Assembly (NCBI GenBank): GCA_023145275.1
Contig: JAGLEB010000147.1
Location: 1-6,938, forward strand
DNA: 6,938 nt
Direction: 5' to 3'
Origin: Flavobacteriales bacterium
Lineage (GTDB): Bacteria; Bacteroidota; Bacteroidia; Flavobacteriales; JADGDT01
The notes beneath the pieces were generated by a model. That model made no database searches, was not told the origin of the DNA, and saw only the letters and a list, made by a program, of their open reading frames with translations. Shown in pieces: positions 1 through 6,275 of the stretch (positions are counted from its first letter, which is position 1; every line of letters begins with the position of its first letter). Position numbers and translations under genes: made by a program.

Positions 1-96
1 TAGAGTGACACCGTGACTATACCTGCCAATACAATACACCACGTTTAAACAAGAAGTGCCAAAGCACGACAAACAAGTGCCATAGGCACAATAACC
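1..96. repeat. Stem-loop-rich intergenic repeat, copy 1 (left part cut by window edge)
   Basis: This is the first of two copies of a non-coding repeat. Its first 20 bases match positions 204-223 exactly, and 41-96 match 241-296 with five substitutions (60, 61, 70, 82, 93). Between them the copies differ by small indels. The unit contains an 8-bp palindrome GTTTAAAC (43-50), hairpin A with stem GTGC/GCAC (56-59 with 64-67, loop CAAA) and hairpin B with stem GTGCC/GGCAC (77-81 with 85-89, loop ATA). Each hairpin is preceded by AAACAA, 24 bases apart (47 and 71). No substitution between copies falls in a stem. The left arm of a third hairpin, seen in copy 2, would lie just outside the window. 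The strand and function are unknown. It could be a dispersed palindromic element, a non-autonomous mobile element or part of a structured RNA. Confidence 0.85.
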
Positions 97-97
97 C

Positions 98-123
98 GCA
101 AACCTGCTTTTCGCAGGTATTGC
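98..123. other. Strong hairpin between the two repeat copies
   Basis: The arms GCAA (98-101) plus ACCTGC (102-107) pair with GCAGGT (113-118) plus TTGC (120-123). This gives ten base pairs interrupted by one bulged A (119), closed by the loop TTTTC (108-112). No T-run follows, so it does not look like an intrinsic terminator. It is not part of the conserved repeat, since the sequence after copy 2 does not match it. It may be the end of an upstream transcript or part of the same structured region. Confidence 0.6.
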
Positions 124-197
124 ACTAAACACATTCACCTTAAGCTATATTTCACTATAAAAACTGAGATGTTTGGATTTGTCTCTAAATACACAGC

Positions 198-296
198 GTC
201 ACTTAGAGTGACACCGTGACTATCTTCACAATACAACACCACGTTTAAACAAGAAGTGCGGAAGCACGATAAACAAGTGCCGTAGGCACAATCACC
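198..296. repeat. Stem-loop-rich intergenic repeat, copy 2 (complete as far as visible)
   Basis: This is the second copy of the repeat seen at 1-96. It begins with a perfect 6-bp stem GTCACT/AGTGAC (198-203 with 207-212, loop TAG). A second GTGAC at 216-220 could pair alternatively with the same left arm. Then come the palindrome GTTTAAAC (243-250), hairpin A (256-259 with 264-267, loop GGAA, a GNRA-type tetraloop) and hairpin B (277-281 with 285-289, loop GTA). The two copies are about 200 bp apart start to start. The unit does not encode an open reading frame of note. Similarity stops at 296, and the following 297-412 stretch shows only a 10-bp palindrome TAGATATCTA (338-347) and no gene. 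Confidence 0.85.
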
Positions 297-412
297 AGCT
301 TAGCATAACCTGTTTACATTAATAATCCAAGGTATTCTAGATATCTACCTAAAGTCGGGAGATAACCGCGTTCAGTTTTGTTGTAGTGCATTAAAAAAAA
401 ACTATCCTCTGT

Positions 413-445
413 TTTGTACATAGAAACAATATTATTTTATTTTAG
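413..445 (+). promoter_or_regulatory. Probable Bacteroidota-type promoter for the addA operon
   Basis: TTTG at 413-416 is followed after a 21-base spacer by TATTTTAG (438-445), which matches the phylum's TAnnTTTG -7 element except for one base. Transcription would begin around 450, leaving a leader of about 15 bases before the ATG at 467. No Shine-Dalgarno sequence is visible in that leader, as is usual in this phylum. The call comes from consensus matching in AT-rich DNA, so chance agreement is possible. Confidence 0.35.
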
Positions 446-466
446 CATAAATAAATTTATAGATAA

Positions 467-3400
467 ATGTCTTCTAACTTTACAGTCTACAACGCTTCAG
501 CTGGATCAGGAAAAACATATACAATAGTAAAAGAGTATCTGAAGATTGTGCTCGCATCAACTTCGCCTTTTAGTTATCAGAATATTTTAGCTATCACCTT
601 TACTAATAAGGCAGCTGCGGAAATGAAAGACCGTATATTTAAGCAGTTAAAAGAGATAGGGAGTACTGATTTTGCTAAACCTAGCGATCTGTTGGTCGAT
701 TTAGAGAATGAACTGCAGATTGATAGAGATACCCTAGCTCTTAGAGCAAATTCTATTGCCTCAAATATTCTACATGATTATTCTAGGTTTAATATTTCTA
801 CGATAGATAAATTCACACATAAGCTTATTCGTACTTTTTCCTTCGATCTTGGCCTGCCAATAAATTTTGATATAGAGATGAATACTAGTACTATTCTGTC
901 TGATGCCGTAGATGTTTTAATTTCCAAAATTGGTAGTAAGAAAGATTTAACAAATGCTCTAGTAAATTTTTCTTTGAGAAATTTGAGAGATGGCAAAGCT
1001 TGGGATATTTCTCATTCGTTAAGAGAGATATCTAATGAGTTGTTTAAAGAGGATAGTGCGGAAGAGATTGAGACATTAAAGAATTACTCTATTAATGATT
1101 TTATTGAGTTGTCGAGGATATTACGTGGCGTAGAAAGCGAGTCTATATCAGAGTTAAAGAAATTAGGTAAAAGTGCCTTAGATCTGATTGCTTTAAATGA
1201 GCTTAGCGATGATATGTTTTCCTATAAAGCCGTTCCTAAGTATTTTGTAAAATGCAGCGATGGTGTATTCGATACCGAAATACCGAAACAGGTAGCCAAG
1301 TTGTTTGATAAAGGGCAGCTATATTCAAAGGCTAAATCAAAACAACCGTGGGCAGCTGTTATTGATTCTATATTTGATGATCTCCTTCAATACTATTCGC
1401 AAAGTAGAAAATGGATTGAAGACTCTGGATCATTGCTGATCTTAGTAAGGCTAATATTGCGCAATATTGACTCTATCACTGTTTTAAACGAGGTAGATAA
1501 GGAGCTTGAAGAGATTAAGAAACACAATAATGTTTTATTTATTTCGGAATTTAATAAAAGGATTTCTAATGAGATAAAGAATCAGCCTGTACCTTATATA
1601 TATGAACGAATTGGTGAAAAATTTCAATATTTCTTTATTGATGAGTTTCAGGATACATCGGTGCTACAGTGGGAAAATTTAATGCCTTTGATCGAAAATT
1701 CAATCGCAACTGGTGGGAACTGTGTTATTGTTGGAGATGGTAAACAAGCTATTTATAGATGGAGAGGAGGAAAGGCTGAACAATTTATTAACCTAAGTCA
1801 GAGAAAAGTTGATTTCCCATTCGAAATTTCTCCAGCAACGTTAGATAGAAATTATAGAAGTTATAGTGAGATTGTTAATTTTAGTAACGACTTTTTTAAA
1901 TTTGCATCTAGTACATTTACTAGCGAGAGCTATAAGGATATGTATATTGATGGCAATAATCAGAAATCTAATAGTAAACTGGGGGGATATGTTGAAATAG
2001 ATTTTATCGAGAAAAATGAATTGGAAGATATAGAAGATCAGAATAATTCTAAAACCGAAATTATTATTAGAGATCTATTGCACGAAGGCTATTCACTAAA
2101 AAATATTTGCATTCTTACAAGGAATAACAAGGAAGGTGTGTCTGTTTCTAATTATTTGATAGAAAATGATATAAGCGTAGTTTCTAAAGAATCACTACTG
2201 ATAAAAAATGTTAAGCAGGTTGAGTTCTGTATTCAAATATTGAAATTAATAAATTCTAACGATGATTTCGATGCTCGATTAAAAGCTGTTGAGTTTCTGA
2301 TTCACTCCTCGAAAATTGACATTGGAGAAAGGGATAGACACGATGTTTATACTGAATTTATACCATTGGGTTCATTAGGGTTTTTCGAAAGGCTAAATAG
2401 ATATGGAGTAGATTTCAGCCTTGAAAGGTTTCTTAAGTTACCTTTTTATGATGCAATGGAGGAATTGATAAGAGTTTTTAGTCTTGGAGATGATGCTAGC
2501 ACCGAAATACAATTCTTTTTAGATTTTGTTTTAGAATTTAGTTCTAAGAACAATACTGGAATAAACGCTTTTCTAGAATATTGGGATGATAAAAAAGATA
2601 AGTTAAGTTTGGTGATTCCCGAAGGTTTAGATGCTGTTCAGGTGATGACAATTCACAAATCTAAGGGTCTGGAGTTTCCAATAGTAATATTCCCTTATGC
2701 AAACTGGTCTACTAGCGACCGTAATCCACGCACGTGGATAGAATTAGAGAATGCTGAGGAAAGTTTTAATGGCATAAAAAATGCTCTAGTACCTATTAAT
2801 AGGGAGTTAGCAGCAACAAAAATTGGGAAGAAGATATACGATAAACACGAGAATGAGGTGAAACTTGATAATCTTAACCTGCTTTATGTTGCAATTACAA
2901 GACCTGTTCAACGACTTTATGTAATTACCTATAGCGATAGTAGAAAAAAATTGTCGGAGTATTTTTTGCAGTACTTAAAGTCAAACTCAAAATATATTTC
3001 TAGCCATTTGAAGCAACTTGGTGATAAGTTTTATTTTGGCGAAAAGGAGTTTATTAAGATTGATGACAGTTCCGCTCTTGGAAAATATGAGATTGATAGT
3101 TTTAAGTCATATCGTTGGACTGATAGGGTTAGAATGAGTCTTGAGGCTCCGATGTTTTGGAATGTTGGGGAGGTTACCGATAGTGAGTACGGTAAGCTTG
3201 TTCACCTTATACTTTCTAAGGTTAATTATCTTTCAGATGTAGATATAGTCATTGACAATTTATTGCTCGAAGGTAGTCTTGATCTTTCGGTAGTTGATAA
3301 AATAAAAATATTGTTGGGCGAAGTAATTTCTCATCCAATGCTTAATGAACTGTTTTTTGATGATAAGATTGTGAAAAATGAACAAGACATATTTTTGGAC

Positions 3401-3601
3401 GATGGTAGAGTTTTAAGGCCTGATAGGGTTGTTATTGATGGTAATACTGCTACCGTTATTGATTATAAAACAGGCACTAGGATAGAGGAGCATGACGAGC
3501 AGCTTGTCTCTTATGCTAAGGCCTTGGAAGAGCTTGGTTATACTGTTGATAAAATGCTTTTAGTTTATTTAAAAGATGAGCTTGAGGTAGTATCTGTTTA
3601 G
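467..3601 (+). CDS. addA: AddA/RecB-like UvrD-family helicase-nuclease
   Basis: This 1044-residue protein is a superfamily 1A DNA helicase fused to a RecB-type nuclease. In the family it works with AddB to resect double-strand breaks for recombination in the cytoplasm. Helicase motifs appear in order: Walker A ASAGSGKT (10-17), Ia AITFTNKAAAEM (42-53), Ib STIDKF (111-116), II IDEFQDTS (391-398), III VGDGKQAIYRWRGG (422-435), IV LDRNYRS (459-465), V QVMTIHKSKGLEFP (725-738) and VI LYVAITRP (806-813). The C-terminal nuclease is complete: H913 in GKLVHLIL, D986 in RPDR, D999 and K1001 in IDYKTG, and QLVSY (1012-1016). The protein starts almost at Walker A with no upstream Q-motif, as in Bacteroidota homologues. 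An in-frame TAA lies directly before the ATG, which fixes the earliest start. It is the first gene of a likely three-gene operon. AddB is not present in the window. Family assignment is firm; AddA versus another RecB-like name is less so. Confidence 0.9.
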   Translation: MSSNFTVYNASAGSGKTYTIVKEYLKIVLASTSPFSYQNILAITFTNKAAAEMKDRIFKQLKEIGSTDFAKPSDLLVDLENELQIDRDTLALRANSIASNILHDYSRFNISTIDKFTHKLIRTFSFDLGLPINFDIEMNTSTILSDAVDVLISKIGSKKDLTNALVNFSLRNLRDGKAWDISHSLREISNELFKEDSAEEIETLKNYSINDFIELSRILRGVESESISELKKLGKSALDLIALNELSDDMFSYKAVPKYFVKCSDGVFDTEIPKQVAKLFDKGQLYSKAKSKQPWAAVIDSIFDDLLQYYSQSRKWIEDSGSLLILVRLILRNIDSITVLNEVDKELEEIKKHNNVLFISEFNKRISNEIKNQPVPYIYERIGEKFQYFFIDEFQDTSVLQWENLMPLIENSIATGGNCVIVGDGKQAIYRWRGGKAEQFINLSQRKVDFPFEISPATLDRNYRSYSEIVNFSNDFFKFASSTFTSESYKDMYIDGNNQKSNSKLGGYVEIDFIEKNELEDIEDQNNSKTEIIIRDLLHEGYSLKNICILTRNNKEGVSVSNYLIENDISVVSKESLLIKNVKQVEFCIQILKLINSNDDFDARLKAVEFLIHSSKIDIGERDRHDVYTEFIPLGSLGFFERLNRYGVDFSLERFLKLPFYDAMEELIRVFSLGDDASTEIQFFLDFVLEFSSKNNTGINAFLEYWDDKKDKLSLVIPEGLDAVQVMTIHKSKGLEFPIVIFPYANWSTSDRNPRTWIELENAEESFNGIKNALVPINRELAATKIGKKIYDKHENEVKLDNLNLLYVAITRPVQRLYVITYSDSRKKLSEYFLQYLKSNSKYISSHLKQLGDKFYFGEKEFIKIDDSSALGKYEIDSFKSYRWTDRVRMSLEAPMFWNVGEVTDSEYGKLVHLILSKVNYLSDVDIVIDNLLLEGSLDLSVVDKIKILLGEVISHPMLNELFFDDKIVKNEQDIFLDDGRVLRPDRVVIDGNTATVIDYKTGTRIEEHDEQLVSYAKALEELGYTVDKMLLVYLKDELEVVSV

Positions 3602-3624
3602 AAGAAAATAACTTAGATTTGCGT

Positions 3625-4752
3625 ATGCTATTTGATGAAATTTTAGGACACGATCGTGTTATAGAACATTTAAAAAACTCTGTTGATTCAGGAAAGGTAA
3701 GCCATGCTCAAATGTTTTCTGGACCTGAGGGTTCTGGAATCCTGCAGCTAGCCTTTGCATATGCACAGTATGTGCTGTGCTCTCAGAATAAAACTAGTGA
3801 AGCTTGCTATAAAAAAGTTTCAGATCTCAATCATCCTGATTTGCATTTTGTGTATCCTGTAAATACAAATACAGTGATAAAGAGTAAACCTATCTCTCGG
3901 GATTTTATCAAGGAGTGGCAAGAGTTTATTCTCGATGATAAGTTTGCAAGTATACAAGATTGGTACGAAAAGATAGGGATAGATAAAAAGGCTGGGAGAA
4001 TAGGAGTAGATGAGGCTGCAGATATTGTGAAAAATATGATGTTAAAAGCCTATGAAGGCGATTTTAAGATCATGATTATCTGGATGCCCGAATTAATGAA
4101 CATACAAACAGCCAATAAACTTTTAAAATTAATTGAAGAGCCTAGTGGTAAGTCTCTTTTTATATTTGTTACCGAGAATGAAGAGTCAATAATTAAAACT
4201 ATTCTTTCTCGTACTCAAATAGTTTATATAAAAAGACTGAGCGATGATAATGTTAAGAATTACTTAATCGACGAGTTAAATATTGATGCTACAAAAGCTG
4301 CAGATATTTCCATAAGAGTAGGAGGGAATGTCCGAGAAGCTAAGAATTTGCTTATTGAAGATGAGGAGGAAGGACGTTTTCAGGAGTTGTTTGTAGATTG
4401 GGTTAGAGGATCTTTTAAGGCTGATATAAAAATGCTGATAGATTGGGCTGATTTGATGGCTACTAATGGTAAACAGTTTCAAATTAATTTTCTGAAATAT
4501 GCCGTTAGAGTTTTCAGACAAGCACTTTTAGAAAACTATGAGGCTAAAGAGTTATCTTTTTTAAAACTTGAGGCGAAAGGTTTTCGTTTCGAAAGTTTTA
4601 TAAAATTTGTTCATGGACAGAATATATTTGATTTAATAAACGAGATAGATTTGGCGATTTTTCACATCGAAAGAAATGGGAATCCTAGGATCATATTGCT
4701 GGATGTTTCTGTTAAAATTACGAGAGGTTTGCACAAAAAGTATAAAGCTTAA
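3625..4752 (+). CDS. holB: DNA polymerase III subunit delta-prime
   Basis: This is a clamp-loader subunit of the replicative polymerase, an AAA+ fold protein that helps open the sliding clamp. From the ATG at 3625 it has 375 residues, the usual size. The N-terminus (FDEILGHDRVIEHL, then SHAQMFSGPEGSG) matches the family. The P-loop is degenerate: GPEGSG (33-38) is followed by ILQLA with no lysine, as expected for a non-ATP-binding delta-prime. HPDLHFVYPV (70-79), ANKLLKLIEEP (163-173) and the sensor-1 SRTQ (196-199) are all present. The zinc module is reduced: only two cysteines (52 and 61) precede HPD, where many homologues have four. A TTG at 3619, two codons upstream, is a possible alternative start; I prefer the ATG. 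It lies 23 bases after addA and 15 before the methyltransferase gene, so co-transcription is likely. Confidence 0.9.
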   Translation: MLFDEILGHDRVIEHLKNSVDSGKVSHAQMFSGPEGSGILQLAFAYAQYVLCSQNKTSEACYKKVSDLNHPDLHFVYPVNTNTVIKSKPISRDFIKEWQEFILDDKFASIQDWYEKIGIDKKAGRIGVDEAADIVKNMMLKAYEGDFKIMIIWMPELMNIQTANKLLKLIEEPSGKSLFIFVTENEESIIKTILSRTQIVYIKRLSDDNVKNYLIDELNIDATKAADISIRVGGNVREAKNLLIEDEEEGRFQELFVDWVRGSFKADIKMLIDWADLMATNGKQFQINFLKYAVRVFRQALLENYEAKELSFLKLEAKGFRFESFIKFVHGQNIFDLINEIDLAIFHIERNGNPRIILLDVSVKITRGLHKKYKA

Positions 4753-4767
4753 TATCTGTTAATAAAA

Positions 4768-5568
4768 ATGCTTAAAGAAATATCTAGTACTCAAAACACG
4801 TTTATAAAAGAACTAATTCAGCTTCGAGATAAATCTCGAGTTAGAAAGAAAAAATCGTTGTTTCTGATTGAAGGTCTTAGAGAACTTAGTGTTGCTATAA
4901 AAGGTAATTATACGGTTGATCAAATTTTGTTTCTACCAAAAATTATAGATGTAGATACTATAGAGAATCTATTTAAAGGGGGTGTACTTCCTGAACTAAT
5001 TTCTATAAGTGAAGATGTTTATAAAAAGCTTGCCTATCGAGAATCTACTGAAGGAACTATTGCTATTGCCCGAACAAAGAATCATAGTATTGTTGATCTT
5101 AAATTAGCTAATACAAAACCGCTAATTCTTATTGGAGAAAGCATCGAGAAACCTGGAAATATTGGAGCAATCTTGCGTACCGCCGATGCTGCAAATATTG
5201 ATGCTGTAATAATAGCTAATCCAAAAACAGACCTATACAATCCTAATGTGATTCGTTCTAGTGTTGGGTGTATATTTACAAATAATGTTGTTACGGGGAC
5301 TAATGAAGAGATAATTTCGTGGTTAAAATTGAATAATATTAATATTTATTCGGCAGCACTTACGGCTTCAAAACCATATATAAATATTGACTTTAGAGAT
5401 GCATCAGCCATTGTTGTGGGCACTGAGTCTACTGGTCTTACAAGTGATTGGCTAGAGGCTTCAAAACAGAATATTATTATCCCTATGGAAGGAGTAATAG
5501 ACTCAATGAATGTTTCAGTTTCTGCAGCCATTATTTTGTTCGAGGCAAAAAGGCAGAGAATTTTATAG
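4768..5568 (+). CDS. SpoU/TrmH-family RNA 2'-O-ribose methyltransferase
   Basis: This 266-residue SPOUT-class enzyme would transfer a methyl group from S-adenosylmethionine to a ribose 2'-hydroxyl of rRNA or tRNA. Residues about 20-105 resemble the substrate-binding domain (KKSLFLIEGLREL at 29-41; ESTEGTIAIA at 92-101). The catalytic knotted domain follows with all three family motifs: motif 1 EKPGNIGAILRTADA (127-141, with N131 and R137), motif 2 VVGTESTGL (216-224, with E220) and motif 3 IIPMEGVIDSMNVSVSAAI (237-255, with N248). The architecture fits RlmB-like and other TrmH-group enzymes, but the target nucleotide cannot be read from the sequence, so no symbol is given. The ATG at 4768 lies 15 bases after holB and gives a natural N-terminus. 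It is the last gene of the cluster. A weak 5-bp hairpin (TAGCC/GGCTA, 5566-5581) overlaps its stop but lacks a T-run. Confidence 0.92.
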   Translation: MLKEISSTQNTFIKELIQLRDKSRVRKKKSLFLIEGLRELSVAIKGNYTVDQILFLPKIIDVDTIENLFKGGVLPELISISEDVYKKLAYRESTEGTIAIARTKNHSIVDLKLANTKPLILIGESIEKPGNIGAILRTADAANIDAVIIANPKTDLYNPNVIRSSVGCIFTNNVVTGTNEEIISWLKLNNINIYSAALTASKPYINIDFRDASAIVVGTESTGLTSDWLEASKQNIIIPMEGVIDSMNVSVSAAIILFEAKRQRIL

Positions 5569-5673
5569 CCTGTGTTGGCTAATTCAATATCTAATTGTAT
5601 AAGTTATGATTCTCATCACTTTTTCATTGATTTTTTGCCCAGTCCTTAAAAGATAAAATTATTGATCTCCTAA

Positions 5674-5914
5674 ATGTGTTTTTTGTGATTTTTGATTCTC
5701 TTTTTTTATTCAAGTTCAAATTCCAAATTGGATAATAATGCAAATCAGGATAGTATTGATACAAAAGTTGAAGCTATTTTACGAAAGATGACTATTGAAG
5801 ATAGGATTGGTAGGCATGAAATATATTGCAGAAAAAGGCGATTTCAAAATTACTATTGGTAGAATATCTGCTGATCTAAAGATACTTGATGCCATTAATC
5901 TCGATAGTCAATGA
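5674..5914 (+). pseudogene. GH3 beta-glucosidase remnant, both ends joined by a large internal deletion
   Basis: This is a broken gene. From an ATG at 5674 the frame reads MCFL, a TGA stop (5686-5688), then a hydrophobic FLILFFYSSSNSK and, at 5755-5811, IDTKVEAILRKMTIEDRIG. The last part resembles the conserved N-terminal start of glycoside hydrolase family 3 (typically xxKVxxLLxKMTLEEKIGQM). At about 5812 the match stops. In the +2 frame, from about 5819, the sequence reads KYIAEKGDFKITIGRISADL and ends in TGA at 5912-5914. This resembles the end of the GH3 fibronectin-III-like domain (xxVEPGxFxVxIGxSSxDIRL). The first frame closes at TAG 5860-5862. GH3 enzymes are usually 700-800 residues; about 80 codons remain, so some 2 kb including the catalytic residues is gone. 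The assignment is from remembered family patterns; two matching ends in the right order make it fairly strong. Confidence 0.72.
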
Positions 5915-5918
5915 TCGT

Positions 5919-5955
5919 AAAAAAAATACGAGGGCTTAGCAAATGCCAAGCCCTC
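5919..5955 (-). terminator. Intrinsic terminator oriented for minus-strand transcription
   Basis: GAGGGCTT (5930-5937) pairs perfectly with AAGCCCTC (5948-5955). Inside the 10-base loop two more pairs (5939-5940 with 5945-5946) can form after an A-C mismatch. Eight A residues at 5919-5926 lie three bases to the left. On the minus strand the GC-rich hairpin is therefore followed by GTA and T8, a classic rho-independent layout. On the plus strand only TAATATT follows, which is weaker. It lies between the convergent GH3 remnant (stop 15 bases to the left of the stem) and the minus-strand gene ending at 6276. It may therefore end minus transcripts after a long 3' leader of about 320 bases, or be the old GH3 terminator working both ways. 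Confidence 0.65.
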
Positions 5956-6275
5956 TAATATTCAATAATGGCTACCACAGTAATGTATGTTATGCTGTAT
6001 CTGTAATCTCAATCTATATCTTAACTATGAGAAATAAGTGTGCAATTGAATTTACGAGTCCCTTAATCTCTTGATTTTGCTATATAATACTTATGAGATA
6101 GCCAATTTTATATTATCCATTCTGCTCATTGAAATTTATAGCCAATAATCATTAATGGATGTTTATTTGAATTACAATTCGTGATTAAAAATAAGATATA
6201 TTATTGACGGTGGATTGTTAATGATATATAGATATTAACAGTGTTATTAACATTTGTTAGCGTCTAAAGGGTTCT
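5956..6275. other. AT-rich intergenic stretch without a recognisable gene
   Basis: I see no open frame or recognisable protein fragment here on either strand. The only local structures are an AT-rich 7-bp inverted repeat TGTTAAT/ATTAACA (6216-6222 with 6234-6240) close to the end of the minus-strand gene, and a 9-base direct repeat ATAGCCAAT (6098-6106 and 6138-6146). Both could arise by chance at this base composition. The stretch may be the 3' untranslated part of the minus-strand transcript or decayed sequence continuing from the GH3 remnant. Confidence 0.5.

Noticed and set aside
1..296. CRISPR array, integron attC sites or REP/RAYT elements
   Set aside because: There are only two long copies without regular short spacers. 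The R-box type motif GTTRRRY is not present in the required arrangement, and there is no GTAG-type tetranucleotide at the hairpin foot or nearby transposase.
778..996. Open frame of 72 codons on the minus strand
   Set aside because: It lies wholly inside addA, opposite strand, with no recognisable protein features; it is a shadow of the coding strand.
4276..4521. Open frame of 81 codons on the minus strand
   Set aside because: It lies inside holB, on the opposite strand, with composition expected of an antisense shadow.
5346..5531. Open frame of 61 codons on the minus strand
   Set aside because: It lies opposite the conserved motifs 2 and 3 of the methyltransferase gene, so the real coding strand is the plus strand.
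5566..5581. Hairpin TAGCC/GGCTA as terminator of the three-gene cluster
   Set aside because: The stem is only 5 bp with a 6-base loop and no T-run follows, so it is too weak to call.
5606..5656. Short hydrophobic reading frame MILITFSLIFCPVLKR
   Set aside because: It has 16 codons, no ribosome binding site and no recognised relative; it is expected by chance in T-rich DNA.
6098..6146. Direct repeat ATAGCCAAT as an insertion target duplication
   Set aside because: The repeats are only 40 bases apart with nothing element-like between them; chance is the simpler explanation.
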